In this document: positions 18,222-28,142 of the stretch, piece by piece
How positions within the stretch are numbered: the stretch's first letter is position 1
How the letters are laid out: the number at the start of each line of letters is the position of its first letter
Source of the DNA: Bacillus sp. N13C7
GTDB lineage: Bacteria > Bacillota > Bacilli > Bacillales > Bacillaceae
Length of the DNA stretch: 64,000 bases
Direction: 5' to 3'
NCBI RefSeq assembly: GCF_026790065.1
Contig: NZ_JALAMO010000018.1
Span: 1-64,000 of the forward strand
The notes under the pieces: model-generated
What the model was told of the DNA's origin: nothing
Database searches by the model: none
Seen by the model: the letters and a program-made list of their open reading frames with translations, nothing else
Position numbers and translations under genes: made by a program

Positions 18222-18815
18222 TTACATCAGATCAAGCTTCGTTCGCTTTTTCGAAACGACAAGAAAGTAAGCCAGCCCGATTGAAAAGATGCTCAGCCAA
18301 AATGTTCCGTACCCGATGTCAGTCATATAATCTGAAAGCATGGAGTACCGCGGCATCATTCCAAACAAGTAATCAATCACATCGTTATGCAGCGTCCAGA
18401 CGGCCGCAATTGCAAGATGCCAAAATGAAAAACGAAAATACGGACTGTACAACACCCCTTGGACTGCCATTGCAAAATGCGAGGCAATCAGCATATAGCC
18501 CTCCCACGGCAGGTCACCTGTTACAGCCAGCACAAGAACATTCATTACGACCGCCCACAGGCCATACTTTACGAGGGTGACTAGCGCTAGCGCCTCAAAC
18601 AATCGTACATTCCGTTTCATGATAAAGGCGAGCAGCACAAACAGAAAGAAAAACGTTGCTGTCGGGCTGTCCGGAACAAAAATAAGGTAACGGGCCGGTG
18701 TCTCCAGAAGCTGCGGCATGTACCAATAGTATCCGTAAACCGTTCCCAGAAAATTAATGGCTAAGACTAGAATAAGCATCGGCCGCTGTCCTAACACATA
18801 TTGAAACCATTTCAC
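18222..18815 (-). CDS. ypjA: Integral membrane protein YpjA (DUF1405)
   Basis: 197 residues with about six hydrophobic segments covering most of the length. GTG start with a modest GAGAG site about 10 nt upstream; no in-frame ATG lies nearby. It belongs to DUF1405 and is commonly found next to qcrABC in Bacillus, so a respiratory role has been guessed, but nothing in the sequence (no heme or metal ligands in a clear motif) proves it. Confidence 0.82.
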   Translation of the reverse strand: MKWFQYVLGQRPMLILVLAINFLGTVYGYYWYMPQLLETPARYLIFVPDSPTATFFFLFVLLAFIMKRNVRLFEALALVTLVKYGLWAVVMNVLVLAVTGDLPWEGYMLIASHFAMAVQGVLYSPYFRFSFWHLAIAAVWTLHNDVIDYLFGMMPRYSMLSDYMTDIGYGTFWLSIFSIGLAYFLVVSKKRTKLDLM

Positions 18816-18859
18816 ATCATATCAACTCTCAGTCTGTAAAAAATAATGTGTCCATATAA

Positions 18860-18884
18860 AAAAGCTGACGCCTGGTCAGCTTTT
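18860..18884 (-). terminator. Terminator after qcrABC
   Basis: Stem AAAAGCTGAC/GTCAGCTTTT (18860-18869 with 18875-18884), loop of five, T-run on the minus strand. It separates qcrC from ypjA. Confidence 0.85.
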
Positions 18885-18926
18885 GATAATAAAAGTATAT
18901 CCTTCCAATTCACAATTCACAATACG

Positions 18927-19694
18927 TTATTTTGCGGTTGTTTCAGAAATAAATTTCGCAAGTTCTTCGAGCTGCTTATCATTCCCTTTAAACACACCCG
19001 CCGGCATTTGGCCTTTCCCTTCAACAGCAATTTTTTTAATTTCTTCCGGTTTCAGTCCGCTGTCAACCAATGAAGGACCAGCCGCTCCTCCCTGAAGGTT
19101 ATCCCCATGGCAAGAAATACAGCCCTGCTCCTTAAAAATCTTATATCCCTCTGCACTGGTATCAATGTCAGCTTCTTTTGTGATTTTCCCTTGTTCTTCT
19201 GCCTTCGCCCAATCGTGAGTAGCAACTGACTGCCATGTTAAAAACACAGCGGCGGAAATGGCCAGAAGCATCATACCGACAGCGACAGGACGCTTCCACG
19301 GCCTTCTTTCTGTTCCTCTGTCAAGGAACGGCGCCAAAAGCAGGGCGCCAAAAGCGAGCCCCGGCATAATCATGGCACCGACCACCGTAAAACTTCCAGC
19401 GGCGTATTCATACTTCAACAGCTGGTATAAGAATAGAAAATACCAATCCGGCAGCGGAATATAACCAGTATCAGTCGGGTCCGCCATCCGCTCCAAAGGC
19501 GGCTGATGCACAATTGTCAAAACAAGAAAACCGATTAAAAAGACAGCTCCAACCATCCATTCCTTCAACAAGAAATTCGGCCAGAAAGCCTCTGTTTTAC
19601 CGGGATACTCCGAATAATCCTTTGGTATATTCGGCTTTTTTTCAGCCGGTATCCTTGAGTCGCCTACAAATTTCATCCCTTTGCCCCGGTGCAT
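18927..19694 (-). CDS. qcrC: Menaquinol:cytochrome c reductase, cytochrome b/c subunit
   Basis: 255-residue fusion typical of Bacillus: residues about 1-155 correspond to subunit IV (C-terminal half of cytochrome b, with the quinol-site-like PDWYFLFLYQLLKY and three membrane segments), and residues about 180-255 are a cytochrome c domain with one heme site CISCH (192-196) and the distal Met in GQMPAG. It completes the bc complex of the electron transport chain to the caa3-type oxidase. Confidence 0.96.
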   Translation of the reverse strand: MHRGKGMKFVGDSRIPAEKKPNIPKDYSEYPGKTEAFWPNFLLKEWMVGAVFLIGFLVLTIVHQPPLERMADPTDTGYIPLPDWYFLFLYQLLKYEYAAGSFTVVGAMIMPGLAFGALLLAPFLDRGTERRPWKRPVAVGMMLLAISAAVFLTWQSVATHDWAKAEEQGKITKEADIDTSAEGYKIFKEQGCISCHGDNLQGGAAGPSLVDSGLKPEEIKKIAVEGKGQMPAGVFKGNDKQLEELAKFISETTAK

Positions 19695-19728
19695 GTCATC
19701 CCCTCCCTTTTATTCGCAGATCAAGAGT

Positions 19729-20403
19729 TTAAAGCGGTCCTGAAATCCCCTGCTTCCGAATCATAATAAAATGTGCAGCCATCAGCCCGAACAATGCGGC
19801 AGGAAGAAAGAATACATGGATCGCAAAAAACCGAGTCAGCGTTTGGGCGCCTACAATATCCGGGTGCCCCGCAAGGAGTGTTTTGACTTGCGTCCCGATC
19901 AAAGGCGTGGCTTCAGCGATCTGCAGCCCGACTTTTGTTGCAAACAGAGCCTTCATGTCCCAAGGAAGCAAATAGCCTGTAAAGCCAAGCCCGAGCATGA
20001 CAAAAAAGATCAGCACACCGACAATCCAGTTCAGCTCGCGCGGCTTTTTATACGCCCCCTGGAAAAAGACCCTCAGCGTATGTAAAAACATCATTACAAT
20101 GACCAGACTCGCACCCCAGTGGTGCATTCCCCTGACAATCTGGCCGAAAGCCACTTCATTTTGCAGATAATAGACTGATTCCCAGGCATTTTTGATATCA
20201 GGCACATAATACATCGTTAAAAACATTCCAGATAACACTTGGATAACGGTTACAAAAAACGTCAGTCCCCCAAAGCAATACACAAACGCAGAGAAATGAT
20301 GGGCGGGATTTACATGTTCCGGCACTTCGTGATCGGCAATATCCCTCCACATCGGTGTAATATCAAGCCGCTCATCTACCCAATCATAAATTTTGTTCAG
20401 CAT
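19729..20403 (-). CDS. qcrB: Menaquinol:cytochrome c reductase, cytochrome b6-like subunit
   Basis: 224 residues with four membrane helices. Histidines in helices 2 and 4 (MHHWGASL and FFAIHVFFLPA, with further His nearby) bind the two b hemes; Cys43 is the likely covalent attachment site of heme ci as in b6f-type proteins (VYCFGGLTFF). Start MLNKIYDWVDERLD chosen by family length and a GGGAAGGG site. It begins 1 nt after the qcrA stop codon. Confidence 0.95.
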   Translation of the reverse strand: MLNKIYDWVDERLDITPMWRDIADHEVPEHVNPAHHFSAFVYCFGGLTFFVTVIQVLSGMFLTMYYVPDIKNAWESVYYLQNEVAFGQIVRGMHHWGASLVIVMMFLHTLRVFFQGAYKKPRELNWIVGVLIFFVMLGLGFTGYLLPWDMKALFATKVGLQIAEATPLIGTQVKTLLAGHPDIVGAQTLTRFFAIHVFFLPAALFGLMAAHFIMIRKQGISGPL

Positions 20404-20404
20404 G

Positions 20405-20908
20405 TCACCCTTCCCCCTTAGGCTTTGCTTTTCCAAGATACAGGAAGCCGTCTTTTACTTCTTGCTCATAATGATCAAGAGGCGAAAGCGGCGGCGTGCC
20501 AGGGACATTGGTGCCGTCCTTTTCATACAGTCCGTAATGGCATGGACAAAAGAATTTATTCGGATTTTTAGGATCACTATTCCAGTTCACCGTACATCCC
20601 AAATGTTTACAAATTGGCGAAAGTGCTACAATTTCATCCCCGTTTTTGAAGACCCAGGCTGATCTCGACTCTTCCGACTCATACCAGGCATCGACTTGAT
20701 TAATTTTGAAATCAAAGCGCTGAGGCTCTTTTGTCAACTCATCTACGCTGACAACCTGAACCATATCCTGCTTTCCAGTCGATTTTAATACCGGGTCGAG
20801 TGCAAAGCGAACCATAGGCATGAGCATACTAGCCGCCATAAAACCCCCTACGCCTGTAAGCGTATAATTTAAAAATTGACGTCTGGATATATCATGTTTT
20901 CCGCCCAT
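20405..20908 (-). CDS. qcrA: Menaquinol:cytochrome c reductase, Rieske iron-sulfur subunit
   Basis: 167 residues. The N-terminus has the twin-arginine motif SRRQFLN before a membrane segment; B. subtilis QcrA is a known Tat substrate. The Rieske cluster motifs are CKHLGC and CPCHYG, which contain the two Cys and two His ligands and the two disulfide cysteines. First gene of qcrABC with its own promoter. Confidence 0.96.
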   Translation of the reverse strand: MGGKHDISRRQFLNYTLTGVGGFMAASMLMPMVRFALDPVLKSTGKQDMVQVVSVDELTKEPQRFDFKINQVDAWYESEESRSAWVFKNGDEIVALSPICKHLGCTVNWNSDPKNPNKFFCPCHYGLYEKDGTNVPGTPPLSPLDHYEQEVKDGFLYLGKAKPKGEG

Positions 20909-20982
20909 CTCTTCTCCCCCCTCTAGGTCACCCCTGCAAACTGACTAAAATAGAAAATATTACAATAACTCTAGACACCCTC

Positions 20983-21011
20983 ATAATATATGAATCTCTC
21001 AGCAAGGTCAA
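20983..21011 (-). promoter_or_regulatory. Sigma-A promoter of qcrABC
   Basis: TTGACC (21006-21011), 17-nt spacer, TATTAT (20983-20988), in the gap between ypiF and qcrA. Confidence 0.78.
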
Positions 21012-21050
21012 TATAGCCAAAATATTGTTCATAAGGAAATGTAAGTGTTT

Positions 21051-21497
21051 TTATGATGTGCTCCACAACTGTAACAAAACGTTCAAAATTTCAGCAGTGC
21101 GTTCATCTAATATTTTTCTTTTTAAAGAGTCATTTAAATGCTCTAACGGAACAGACGGTGTAACAATGATTTTGCCTAACGCATCCTCACGATTCCAACT
21201 ATCATCAGACGTGAGCATCACAACATGCGGAAATTCTGATATAAGCTCTTCCCACAAATCTTTAAGCCCTTGAACGGTATTTTCATTTCTATCAACATAT
21301 GTATAAGGGGGCAGTAAATATACCCGTCCCTTTAACTGCCTTTCCAGTTCTTCTGACAGAAGCTGCGTAAATTCGCCTTTCTCCGCAGCCATTTTGAAAT
21401 GGCTCCCCGCCCTTATGTTAATTAATGGAATGACAGCGGTATCAATGTAATCTTTAGCTTGTAAATAGTCCTTGGCATCAGTGATTCTCCACCTCAT
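21051..21497 (-). CDS. ypiF: YpiF, DUF2487 family
   Basis: 148 residues, no membrane segment or signal peptide. It matches YpiF of the DUF2487 family, generally found next to ypiB and qcrA in Bacillus. No catalytic motif is visible and no function is known. GGGGGAG precedes the ATG. Confidence 0.82.
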   Translation of the reverse strand: MRWRITDAKDYLQAKDYIDTAVIPLINIRAGSHFKMAAEKGEFTQLLSEELERQLKGRVYLLPPYTYVDRNENTVQGLKDLWEELISEFPHVVMLTSDDSWNREDALGKIIVTPSVPLEHLNDSLKRKILDERTAEILNVLLQLWSTS

Positions 21498-21520
21498 TGT
21501 TCTCCCCCTTTACGACAGCA

Positions 21521-21544
21521 AGCCTTGCAATACATTGCAAGGCT
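21521..21544. repeat. Perfect hairpin between ypiB and ypiF
   Basis: Ten-bp perfect arms AGCCTTGCAA/TTGCAAGGCT with a TACA loop, no T-run on either side. It is therefore more likely an mRNA stability or processing element than a terminator. Confidence 0.6.
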
Positions 21545-21551
21545 GGTTATA

Positions 21552-22091
21552 TTATGTGAGCTGATTCAATTGCCGCGATAATTGTTCAAATGCTTCTTTA
21601 TCATGACGATCAAGCGCATCGTCAATGTCTTTTAATAATTTTTCTCTTTGGAATGTGGAAATAGCGTGCTCTAAAATTTGTTCAGCCAAGCCCTGATCTT
21701 TTTTGTTTTCAAACAGATCCTTCGGAATATGAGGGTTGGACTCCAGCACTGCGGCATACTCAGGAGAGCTGTATGCTGATCGGAAATTAAGCTGGATAAA
21801 CAAATCCTGCTGTTTATTTAATCGAATATCATGAAAAGATTTTTCCGCGTCGGTTGTCATGACATTCTCTTTATAGAACCGAAACGGAACTTCTTCAACA
21901 CAATGTGTTGACATGATAATGCCTCTCGGGCAAAATTCTGCCTGCTCTACAAAATGAACCTTCTCCATGAGAGAATCATGGCTCATTAAGTAGTTCAAGA
22001 TCCAAACGCACTCTCGGCGCTTTAACTGATAATGGTTTAAAAACCAACGGATAAAATCCTTTTTCTCATTGACAGAAACAGGGGTCTGCAT
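21552..22091 (-). CDS. ypiB: YpiB, UPF0302 family
   Basis: 179 residues, soluble and acidic toward the C-terminus. Full-length match to YpiB (UPF0302), which carries an N-terminal YpiB domain (about 1-110, [23 protein letters not shown]) and a short C-terminal helical segment of the IDEAL-type ([20 protein letters not shown]). Function unknown. Strong GAGGAGGGA site. Confidence 0.83.
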   Translation of the reverse strand: MQTPVSVNEKKDFIRWFLNHYQLKRRECVWILNYLMSHDSLMEKVHFVEQAEFCPRGIIMSTHCVEEVPFRFYKENVMTTDAEKSFHDIRLNKQQDLFIQLNFRSAYSSPEYAAVLESNPHIPKDLFENKKDQGLAEQILEHAISTFQREKLLKDIDDALDRHDKEAFEQLSRQLNQLT

Positions 22092-22162
22092 GTAATTCCC
22101 TCCTCTATCGTTCGTATAATCTATATACTTATATGTTCCACATGAAAGGTGAATATTCCTGC

Positions 22163-23434
22163 TTATCTAGAAAATTCATCCTCGATTCGCAAAATCGTTT
22201 CTTCCAGCTCTTCATTGGCTCCGTCCATTTCCAGAACCTTTTTCAAAAGCGGCAGTGCTTCTTGCTGAAGGCCTTCTTCTAATAGGAAGCTTGCGTATTC
22301 ATATAAGAAATCTCTGTCCTCCCGGTAGTGAAGAAAGGCAGCCTCAAAGGATTGTTTTGCTTTTTCGTACTGCTCTAATTCGGTATATGCGCTCGCAAGA
22401 TACCAATTGTATTTCGGATCTTCTTCTCCATAGCCGCGCACCTCTTGAATAAGATCAATGATCTGTTCATAATCCTCTTCTTTATGATACACGGCAAGAA
22501 GCGTATGAAGTGCCTCGACGAAACCCGGATCAAGCGCAAGCGCCTCTTGGAGCAGCTTCTTCCCATCTTCTGACTTTCCGATTTTTAAGGCCATTTTTGC
22601 AGCATAGAGGAAAAGTTCTTTGTTATATTCATCATATCTGATACCCTCTTTTGCCGTTTCTAATGCCTCTTCATACATTCCTTCAGCTTCATAGCTTTTC
22701 GAAAGCGGCATATAAAGTGAAGAATAAGATGGATCCAGCCCTTTTAAATCAGACAGCTGCTTAATCGCTGTTTTAACAAGCCCCGCCTGTAAGGCTGTAA
22801 ACCCATAGCCGAAAATCGTATTAGGTTCAGGATTCTCATCAACCGCTTTCTCGTACCATGGAATGGCATCTTCAAATTCACCTGAGGCACTTAACGATTC
22901 TGCCAATCTTTGATGGACATTAACGCCTCCGATCTCACTCTGCTCCTCAGCCGTTGATTTAAAATATTGAACCGCTTTTGCATAGGCTCCCTGAGTAAAG
23001 TAAAGTTCGCCCAGCGCAAAGTCAATAACGGGTTCATTGTCCAGAATGGACTTAGCCTGTAAAAGCTTTTGTTCACTGACTTCGAATAGCCCCTGCATCT
23101 GATAAAGATCCGCCATCAGCAGCAAACTTTCCGGATATGATGGATCTGTTTCCGGAATGGTTTCCAGCACAGCGAGAGCTTTTTCTTCTTCGTCAATATC
23201 TATTAAAAGTTCAGCGTAAAAATTCGTCAGTTCTGTTTCATTTGGATATAAGTCATGTAAATCACTGATCAGTGATATTGCTTTTTCCACATTGCCCCAC
23301 TCGTAATAAAGCTGGGCTGCAATGGCTTTATCTTCATCATGCAGCTGTTTTTCGGCCTTCGAGAGAGTATTGAGACCCTTTTCTGTTTCTCCTGCTTCAA
23401 CTAATTTTATGGCTTCTTGAATCAATGTATTCAA
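22163..23434 (-). CDS. ypiA: TPR-repeat protein YpiA
   Basis: 423 residues made almost entirely of tetratricopeptide-type helical repeats (about ten, for example around 20-50, 95-130, 165-200 and 300-390); TPR proteins act as protein-protein scaffolds. No signal peptide. TTG start chosen: GAAAGGA lies 10 nt upstream and the length fits the B. subtilis protein; an ATG 12 codons upstream has no ribosome binding site. It has its own promoter after the aroE terminator. Confidence 0.85.
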   Translation of the reverse strand: MNTLIQEAIKLVEAGETEKGLNTLSKAEKQLHDEDKAIAAQLYYEWGNVEKAISLISDLHDLYPNETELTNFYAELLIDIDEEEKALAVLETIPETDPSYPESLLLMADLYQMQGLFEVSEQKLLQAKSILDNEPVIDFALGELYFTQGAYAKAVQYFKSTAEEQSEIGGVNVHQRLAESLSASGEFEDAIPWYEKAVDENPEPNTIFGYGFTALQAGLVKTAIKQLSDLKGLDPSYSSLYMPLSKSYEAEGMYEEALETAKEGIRYDEYNKELFLYAAKMALKIGKSEDGKKLLQEALALDPGFVEALHTLLAVYHKEEDYEQIIDLIQEVRGYGEEDPKYNWYLASAYTELEQYEKAKQSFEAAFLHYREDRDFLYEYASFLLEEGLQQEALPLLKKVLEMDGANEELEETILRIEDEFSR

Positions 23435-23783
23435 ATCGGACCGGTCCTTTCTTTTCCTATACAACATCAACCATACAAAAAAGCTTTATTTGTTCGGGTT
23501 AATCTTATCATAATTCAGACGAATGCCCTCGGCAAATAAGATGCTTGCTGTACGGCAGGGAATTATTGAGTCTTATTAGTTTACCAAAAGATCTTGAGAT
23601 AGAAAATGAAAAAAGGAAGATCGCCCTCTGTACAGTAAAGCAGCTCTCAGACCTGCCGGCTTGTAAGTAAAGCGCATCCCCCCTTTTCGTTTTTCTTTTC
23701 CGTCTATAAGACAAGCTATGTTTTTTTGCGTCAAATTATGATTCTTACAGTCAATCTGCATAAAAAAACCTGAAGCAAAAACT
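23435..23783. other. Gene-free stretch between ypiA and aroE
   Basis: About 350 nt. It holds the aroE terminator on the right and the ypiA promoter on the left. Short open frames here lack ribosome binding sites and recognisable similarity. Nothing else stands out. Confidence 0.6.
23507..23535 (-). promoter_or_regulatory. Sigma-A promoter of ypiA
   Basis: TTGCCG (23530-23535), 17-nt spacer, TATGAT (23507-23512), about 70 nt before the ypiA TTG. Confidence 0.65.
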
Positions 23784-23788
23784 TCAGG
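23762..23788 (-). terminator. Terminator of the aromatic supraoperon, overlapping the aroE stop
   Basis: Stem CCTGAAG/CTTCAGG (23769-23775 with 23782-23788) followed by seven T on the minus strand. The aroE TGA (23784-23786) lies within the stem, so a ribosome at the stop codon would cover part of the hairpin. Confidence 0.85.
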
Positions 23789-25070
23789 ATTTGTTTGAAA
23801 GCTTATTTAAATGCTCGAAGAAGGTTGGATAAGAAACGTGAATGGCATCTGTCTGCTCGATTTCAATTGGCTCCTCTGTTATACAGGAAGCGATGCCAAG
23901 CATCATACCGATCCGATGATCCCCATGGCTTGACACAGCTGTGCCGCCTTTCAGTGTTTGTTTTCCATAAACCTTCATTCCATCTGCTGTCGGTTCAATC
24001 TCAGCACCTAGCTTACGAAGCTCAGAAACCACGGTATCAATGCGGTTTGTTTCTTTTACTTTAAGCTCTGCCGCGTCCTTAATAACGGTGGTTCCCTCCG
24101 CTTGAGTCGCAAGAAGCGCGATGATAGGGATTTCATCAATTAAACGCGGAATGATATCACCACCGATTTCAACTGCTTTTAGAGATGATGTTTTTATGAC
24201 CAAATCTCCATAAGGCTCTGCACTGCTGTGAGCAGACGGTTTAATCTCAAGTGTTGCCCCCATATTTTGAAGGACGTCAATGATACCTGTCCGAGTCGGA
24301 TTTAACCCTACGTTTTTCAATACAATGCTGCTGTTTGGAACCATTGCGCCCGCAGCAAGGAAAAACGCCGCTGAAGATATGTCTCCGGGAACAAAAATAT
24401 CGGCAGCTGTCAGCTTTTGGCCGCCTTCAATGGAAACGCTTGTTTGATCTTCAGAAAGCTTTACGCCAAAAGCCGAAAGCATTCGCTCAGTATGATCCCG
24501 AGATTTATGAGGCTCTGTAACGGTTGTTGTACCCTCAGCCTGTAAACCCGCCAGCAAAACAGCAGATTTAATTTGCGCGCTCGCAACAGGTGATACAAAA
24601 TCAATCCCTTTTAGTGAAGCGCCGCTCACTGACAGCGGTGTAAACTCTCCGCCGGCTCTGCCGTCAATTTTAGCTCCCATTTGCTTCAAAGGCTCCGTTA
24701 CACGTTTCATCGGACGCTTCGCAATGCTCTCATCTCCAGCTACCGCACTATAAAAAGGGCGGCCTGCCAAAATTCCGAGCATCAGGCGAATCGTTGTACC
24801 TGAATTTCCGACATCTAACAGGCTTTCTGGCTCCTTCAGGGAATCGATTCCTTTTCCATGAATCACTACATCGCTGCCGTCTTGCTCAATTTGAACACCC
24901 ATTTTTCTAAAGCAATCGATCGTGCTCAGACAATCTGCTCCCGGCAGAAAGTTTTTAACAGTTGTTGTGCCTTTCGCCAGCGCACCAAACATGACGGAGC
25001 GGTGAGAAATCGATTTATCACCAGGAATGTGTATTTCTCCGTTTAAGGCCTGCACCTTTTCTCTTTTCAT
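23784..25070 (-). CDS. aroE: 5-enolpyruvylshikimate-3-phosphate synthase (AroA; aroE in B. subtilis naming)
   Basis: Adds enolpyruvate from PEP to shikimate 3-phosphate, the sixth step of the shikimate pathway. 428 residues, class II EPSP synthase: GDKSISHRS (about 19-27), [10 protein letters not shown] (about 88-97), RPMKRV and the C-terminal HGDHRIGMM. Two adjacent ATGs follow GAGGTGGAAA; the second matches the known length. Last gene of the supraoperon, 11 nt after tyrA. Confidence 0.96.
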   Translation of the reverse strand: MKREKVQALNGEIHIPGDKSISHRSVMFGALAKGTTTVKNFLPGADCLSTIDCFRKMGVQIEQDGSDVVIHGKGIDSLKEPESLLDVGNSGTTIRLMLGILAGRPFYSAVAGDESIAKRPMKRVTEPLKQMGAKIDGRAGGEFTPLSVSGASLKGIDFVSPVASAQIKSAVLLAGLQAEGTTTVTEPHKSRDHTERMLSAFGVKLSEDQTSVSIEGGQKLTAADIFVPGDISSAAFFLAAGAMVPNSSIVLKNVGLNPTRTGIIDVLQNMGATLEIKPSAHSSAEPYGDLVIKTSSLKAVEIGGDIIPRLIDEIPIIALLATQAEGTTVIKDAAELKVKETNRIDTVVSELRKLGAEIEPTADGMKVYGKQTLKGGTAVSSHGDHRIGMMLGIASCITEEPIEIEQTDAIHVSYPTFFEHLNKLSNKS

Positions 25071-25081
25071 CATTTTCCACC

Positions 25082-26197
25082 TCAATCAGCATAAAAAGTT
25101 TCATATTCCGCCCGGGCTTCAATGCATTGTTCAGCCCGTTTGCGGTCGTCATCAGACTGAAAACTGATCCTTAAAATCCCGTTAATATCTTCTCGTGTTT
25201 CAATAATGCGGATATTCGTGATACTGATGCGCTCCGCAGCTAAGATAGCCGTTATCTCGGAAATCACACCCGGATGATCGGGAACATCAACGTATAAGTC
25301 ATAAAACGCAGGTATGGCGCCCTTCTGCCGAAGCGGCAGCCCATCGCGATAATCCTTGGCCGCTTTAAAATAACGAAATAAATTTACCGCATCTTCTTGT
25401 TCTACATATGTACGGATCTTCTCAATTTCACAAGTCCACTCATTAAAACGATCCAGAATTTTATCTTTATTATGTAATAGAATATCCCGCCACATTGCCG
25501 GACTGCTTGATGCAATCCTTGTAATATCTCTAAACCCGCCGGCAGCAAAGCGCTTAACAAACGGATAAAGCTCTTCCGACTGATGGGTTTGGTGAACAAG
25601 GCTTGCTGCGACAATATGCGGAAAATGGCTGATCACGCTTGTCACGCCATCATGCTCTTCCGGCGACATTTCTACAAAGTGGGCATTGGTTCCCTTCAGC
25701 AGGTTTTTTAACTGTTCTACAGCTTGTTTGTCCGTTTTCTGGCCTGGCGTTAAAATATAAAATGCATTCTCAAACAGGAACTCCTTCGCAGCTGTCACTC
25801 CTGATTTGTGTGAGCCTGCCATCGGATGCCCTCCGACAAATTGATAGCGGCTGGGCAGCACTTGATCAGCGTAATGAACCACTTTTTGCTTTGTGCTCCC
25901 TACGTCGGTAATCAAAAGCTGATGTTCAATTCCCGATTGGGCCAGCTCATCAAGCATAAGAAGCGTTTGCGCGACAGGTGTCGCAATAATTACTGTAGCT
26001 GCCTCTTTCGCACCGCTAATAAACGAATCAGCACGCTCGTCAATTACACCTAATTTTAATGCGGCTACCACCTGTTCATCAGAGATGTCGATTCCGATAA
26101 TCCGTTTGCCGGGATGCATTTTTTTGATCGCTAACGCAATCGAACCGCCTATCAATCCGAGACCGGCGAGCAATATTGTATCTTTCATTTGATTCAT
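25082..26197 (-). CDS. tyrA: Prephenate dehydrogenase
   Basis: NAD-dependent oxidative decarboxylation of prephenate to 4-hydroxyphenylpyruvate on the way to tyrosine. 371 residues: Rossmann [10 protein letters not shown] (about 13-22), catalytic [10 protein letters not shown] region (His about 120-130), helical dimerisation domain, and a C-terminal ACT domain (about 298-365) that fits tyrosine feedback control. It is separated from hisC by a hairpin. Confidence 0.95.
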   Translation of the reverse strand: MNQMKDTILLAGLGLIGGSIALAIKKMHPGKRIIGIDISDEQVVAALKLGVIDERADSFISGAKEAATVIIATPVAQTLLMLDELAQSGIEHQLLITDVGSTKQKVVHYADQVLPSRYQFVGGHPMAGSHKSGVTAAKEFLFENAFYILTPGQKTDKQAVEQLKNLLKGTNAHFVEMSPEEHDGVTSVISHFPHIVAASLVHQTHQSEELYPFVKRFAAGGFRDITRIASSSPAMWRDILLHNKDKILDRFNEWTCEIEKIRTYVEQEDAVNLFRYFKAAKDYRDGLPLRQKGAIPAFYDLYVDVPDHPGVISEITAILAAERISITNIRIIETREDINGILRISFQSDDDRKRAEQCIEARAEYETFYAD

Positions 26198-26223
26198 ACG
26201 TCATCACCTGGTTTATAGACTAA

Positions 26224-26246
26224 AGAGGTGATATTTGATCACCTCT
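26224..26246 (-). repeat. Hairpin at the hisC stop / tyrA leader
   Basis: Nine-bp perfect arms AGAGGTGAT/ATCACCTCT with a five-base loop. The last base of the right arm belongs to the hisC TAA. Only three T follow on the minus strand, so at most a weak terminator. Confidence 0.6.
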
Positions 26247-27328
26247 TATAAAATTTCAGCTAAAGTTGCAAGAATTTCTTCATTTTGCTCTTTTGTACCG
26301 ATCGTAATCCGGAGTGAAGTCGGGAAACCTAATGCATTTCCTGACCGGACAATATAGCCTTTTTCCAGCAGAGCCTGAAACAGTTCATCGGCCGGACGGT
26401 TAAAGTCAATTAACACAAAATTGGTCTGTGAAGGGTAGCACTTTAAACCATGCGTCTTTGCAAAATCATAATATTGCTGAAGACCTGCATTATTTTGCTC
26501 GACACAGGAGGCAATAAACGCTTGGTCATCAAGCGCGGCGATTGCTGCAGCCTGGCCTAGACGGCTCGTGTTAAACGGCTCTCTTGCCGGCTCAATCTGG
26601 CGAATCAGGTTCTCGTCAGCAATTCCGTATCCGACTCTGAGCGCTGCCAGACCGTAGGCCTTTGAAAATGTCCGCAAGATCATCAGATTGGAGTATTTGT
26701 TTAAAAGCGGCACGGTTTCCGGGTAATCCTCTGCTGTAACATATTCATAATATGCTTCGTCAAGAACCACGAGGACACGAGAAGGAACGCGCTCGAGGAA
26801 TGCGAGTAATTCCCCTTCTGATGTATAAGTGCCTGTCGGATTATTTGGGCTGCATATCCAAACGATTTGTGTCTGTTCGTCAATCGCTTCAAGCATGGCG
26901 TCTAGATCATGTGAGCCGTCAGGACGAAGTGCAACTTCACGAACTTCAGCGCCCTCAATGACCGCATTATGTTTATATTGCGGAAAAGTCGGGGCAGCAG
27001 TTATTGTGTTGGTTTTATCGTTTAAAAATGCCCGGCAGATGATCTGAATAATTTCATCTGAACCGTTTCCGAAAATAAGTGATGTTTCGCTGACATTGAG
27101 GTGCTCACTGAGCCTTGTCCGTAAAGCAGCGCTATACCCATCAGGATAAAGTGCAAGCTGTTGAATCTCAAGGTGAATCGCCTCTTTTACAGCTTCTGAA
27201 CAGCCGTACGGATTCTCATTTGAAGCAAGCTTCACAACTTTATCCAAACCATATTCTGATTTCACTGCTTCAATCGGCTTACCGGGCTGATAAGGCTTCA
27301 GCTGTTTTAAGTGTTCTTTAATACGCAA
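26246..27328 (-). CDS. hisC: Histidinol-phosphate / aromatic aminotransferase
   Basis: 360-residue PLP enzyme that in B. subtilis serves histidine synthesis and also transaminates the keto acids of tyrosine and phenylalanine, which explains its place in the aromatic operon. Motifs: SPNNPTGT (about 160-167), DEAYYEY, and the PLP lysine K223 in [19 protein letters not shown] start chosen because GAGGTG lies 6 nt upstream. It follows trpA by 10 nt. Confidence 0.95.
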   Translation of the reverse strand: MRIKEHLKQLKPYQPGKPIEAVKSEYGLDKVVKLASNENPYGCSEAVKEAIHLEIQQLALYPDGYSAALRTRLSEHLNVSETSLIFGNGSDEIIQIICRAFLNDKTNTITAAPTFPQYKHNAVIEGAEVREVALRPDGSHDLDAMLEAIDEQTQIVWICSPNNPTGTYTSEGELLAFLERVPSRVLVVLDEAYYEYVTAEDYPETVPLLNKYSNLMILRTFSKAYGLAALRVGYGIADENLIRQIEPAREPFNTSRLGQAAAIAALDDQAFIASCVEQNNAGLQQYYDFAKTHGLKCYPSQTNFVLIDFNRPADELFQALLEKGYIVRSGNALGFPTSLRITIGTKEQNEEILATLAEIL

Positions 27329-27338
27329 ATCAGTCACC

Positions 27339-28142
27339 TCATTTTAAACTGTACAAGCCGCCAAACGCCGTTGCGTAATCTTCAAACTCCTTCAGCGCTT
27401 GCTCTCTTGTTTCCACGCTGATGAGCCGGTCCTTCAGTTCTTCTATTTTTCTAACGAGTGCACTCCCCACAACGACACCGTCACTAATTTCATTCATCTT
27501 CATGACCTGTTCACGGTTTGATATACCGAACCCTACAGCAACCGGAACAGTGCTAAGATCCTTCACTGTCCGGATGAACGGATACACGGATGAATTAAAT
27601 TCATTGCGGATACCGGTTACACCTAGAGAAGATACACAGTAGACGAAACCCTCGGCTTGTTCAATAATGGTTTTCAAACGGCTTTCGCTTGTCGGCGCTA
27701 CCAAAGAAATATACGTTACCTCATGGTCTTTGCATTCCGCTTGAAGGCTGGCGCTTTCTTCTAATGGCAAATCCGGAACAAGCAGTCCGTCAATATGATT
27801 TTCCCGCAGTAAAGCGAAAAAGTGTTCTTTGTTCAATTGTAACACAGGATTATAATACGTAAAGAGGATAATCGGAATATACACTCCGTTTTTTTTCATT
27901 TTTCCGGCTAATTCGATTGCCTTTACGATATTCATTCCATTATCCAGCGCACGCTTCGAAGCCCGCTGGATCACCGGACCGTCTGCAAGCGGGTCTGAGT
28001 ATGCAACACCAAGCTCCAGTGCTGTAGCACCCGCTTTTTGGAGAGACTTCGCCAGTTCAATCGAAACCTCAGGCGATGGATCCCCCGCTGTAATAAACGG
28101 GATAAACAATTTTTCTGATGCTTGAAGGTCCACTTTAAACAT
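27339..28142 (-). CDS. trpA: Tryptophan synthase alpha subunit
   Basis: Splits indole-3-glycerol phosphate into indole and glyceraldehyde 3-phosphate; the indole is channelled to TrpB. 267 residues, TIM barrel. Catalytic Glu in [20 protein letters not shown] (about 42-61) with the conserved Asp, and the phosphate-binding VGFGIS near 210. It overlaps trpB by 8 nt. Confidence 0.97.
   Translation of the reverse strand: MFKVDLQASEKLFIPFITAGDPSPEVSIELAKSLQKAGATALELGVAYSDPLADGPVIQRASKRALDNGMNIVKAIELAGKMKKNGVYIPIILFTYYNPVLQLNKEHFFALLRENHIDGLLVPDLPLEESASLQAECKDHEVTYISLVAPTSESRLKTIIEQAEGFVYCVSSLGVTGIRNEFNSSVYPFIRTVKDLSTVPVAVGFGISNREQVMKMNEISDGVVVGSALVRKIEELKDRLISVETREQALKEFEDYATAFGGLYSLK

Noticed and set aside
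23508..23714. Minus-strand 68-codon frame between ypiA and aroE
   Set aside because: No ribosome binding site, overlaps the ypiA promoter, and its composition does not look like a protein.
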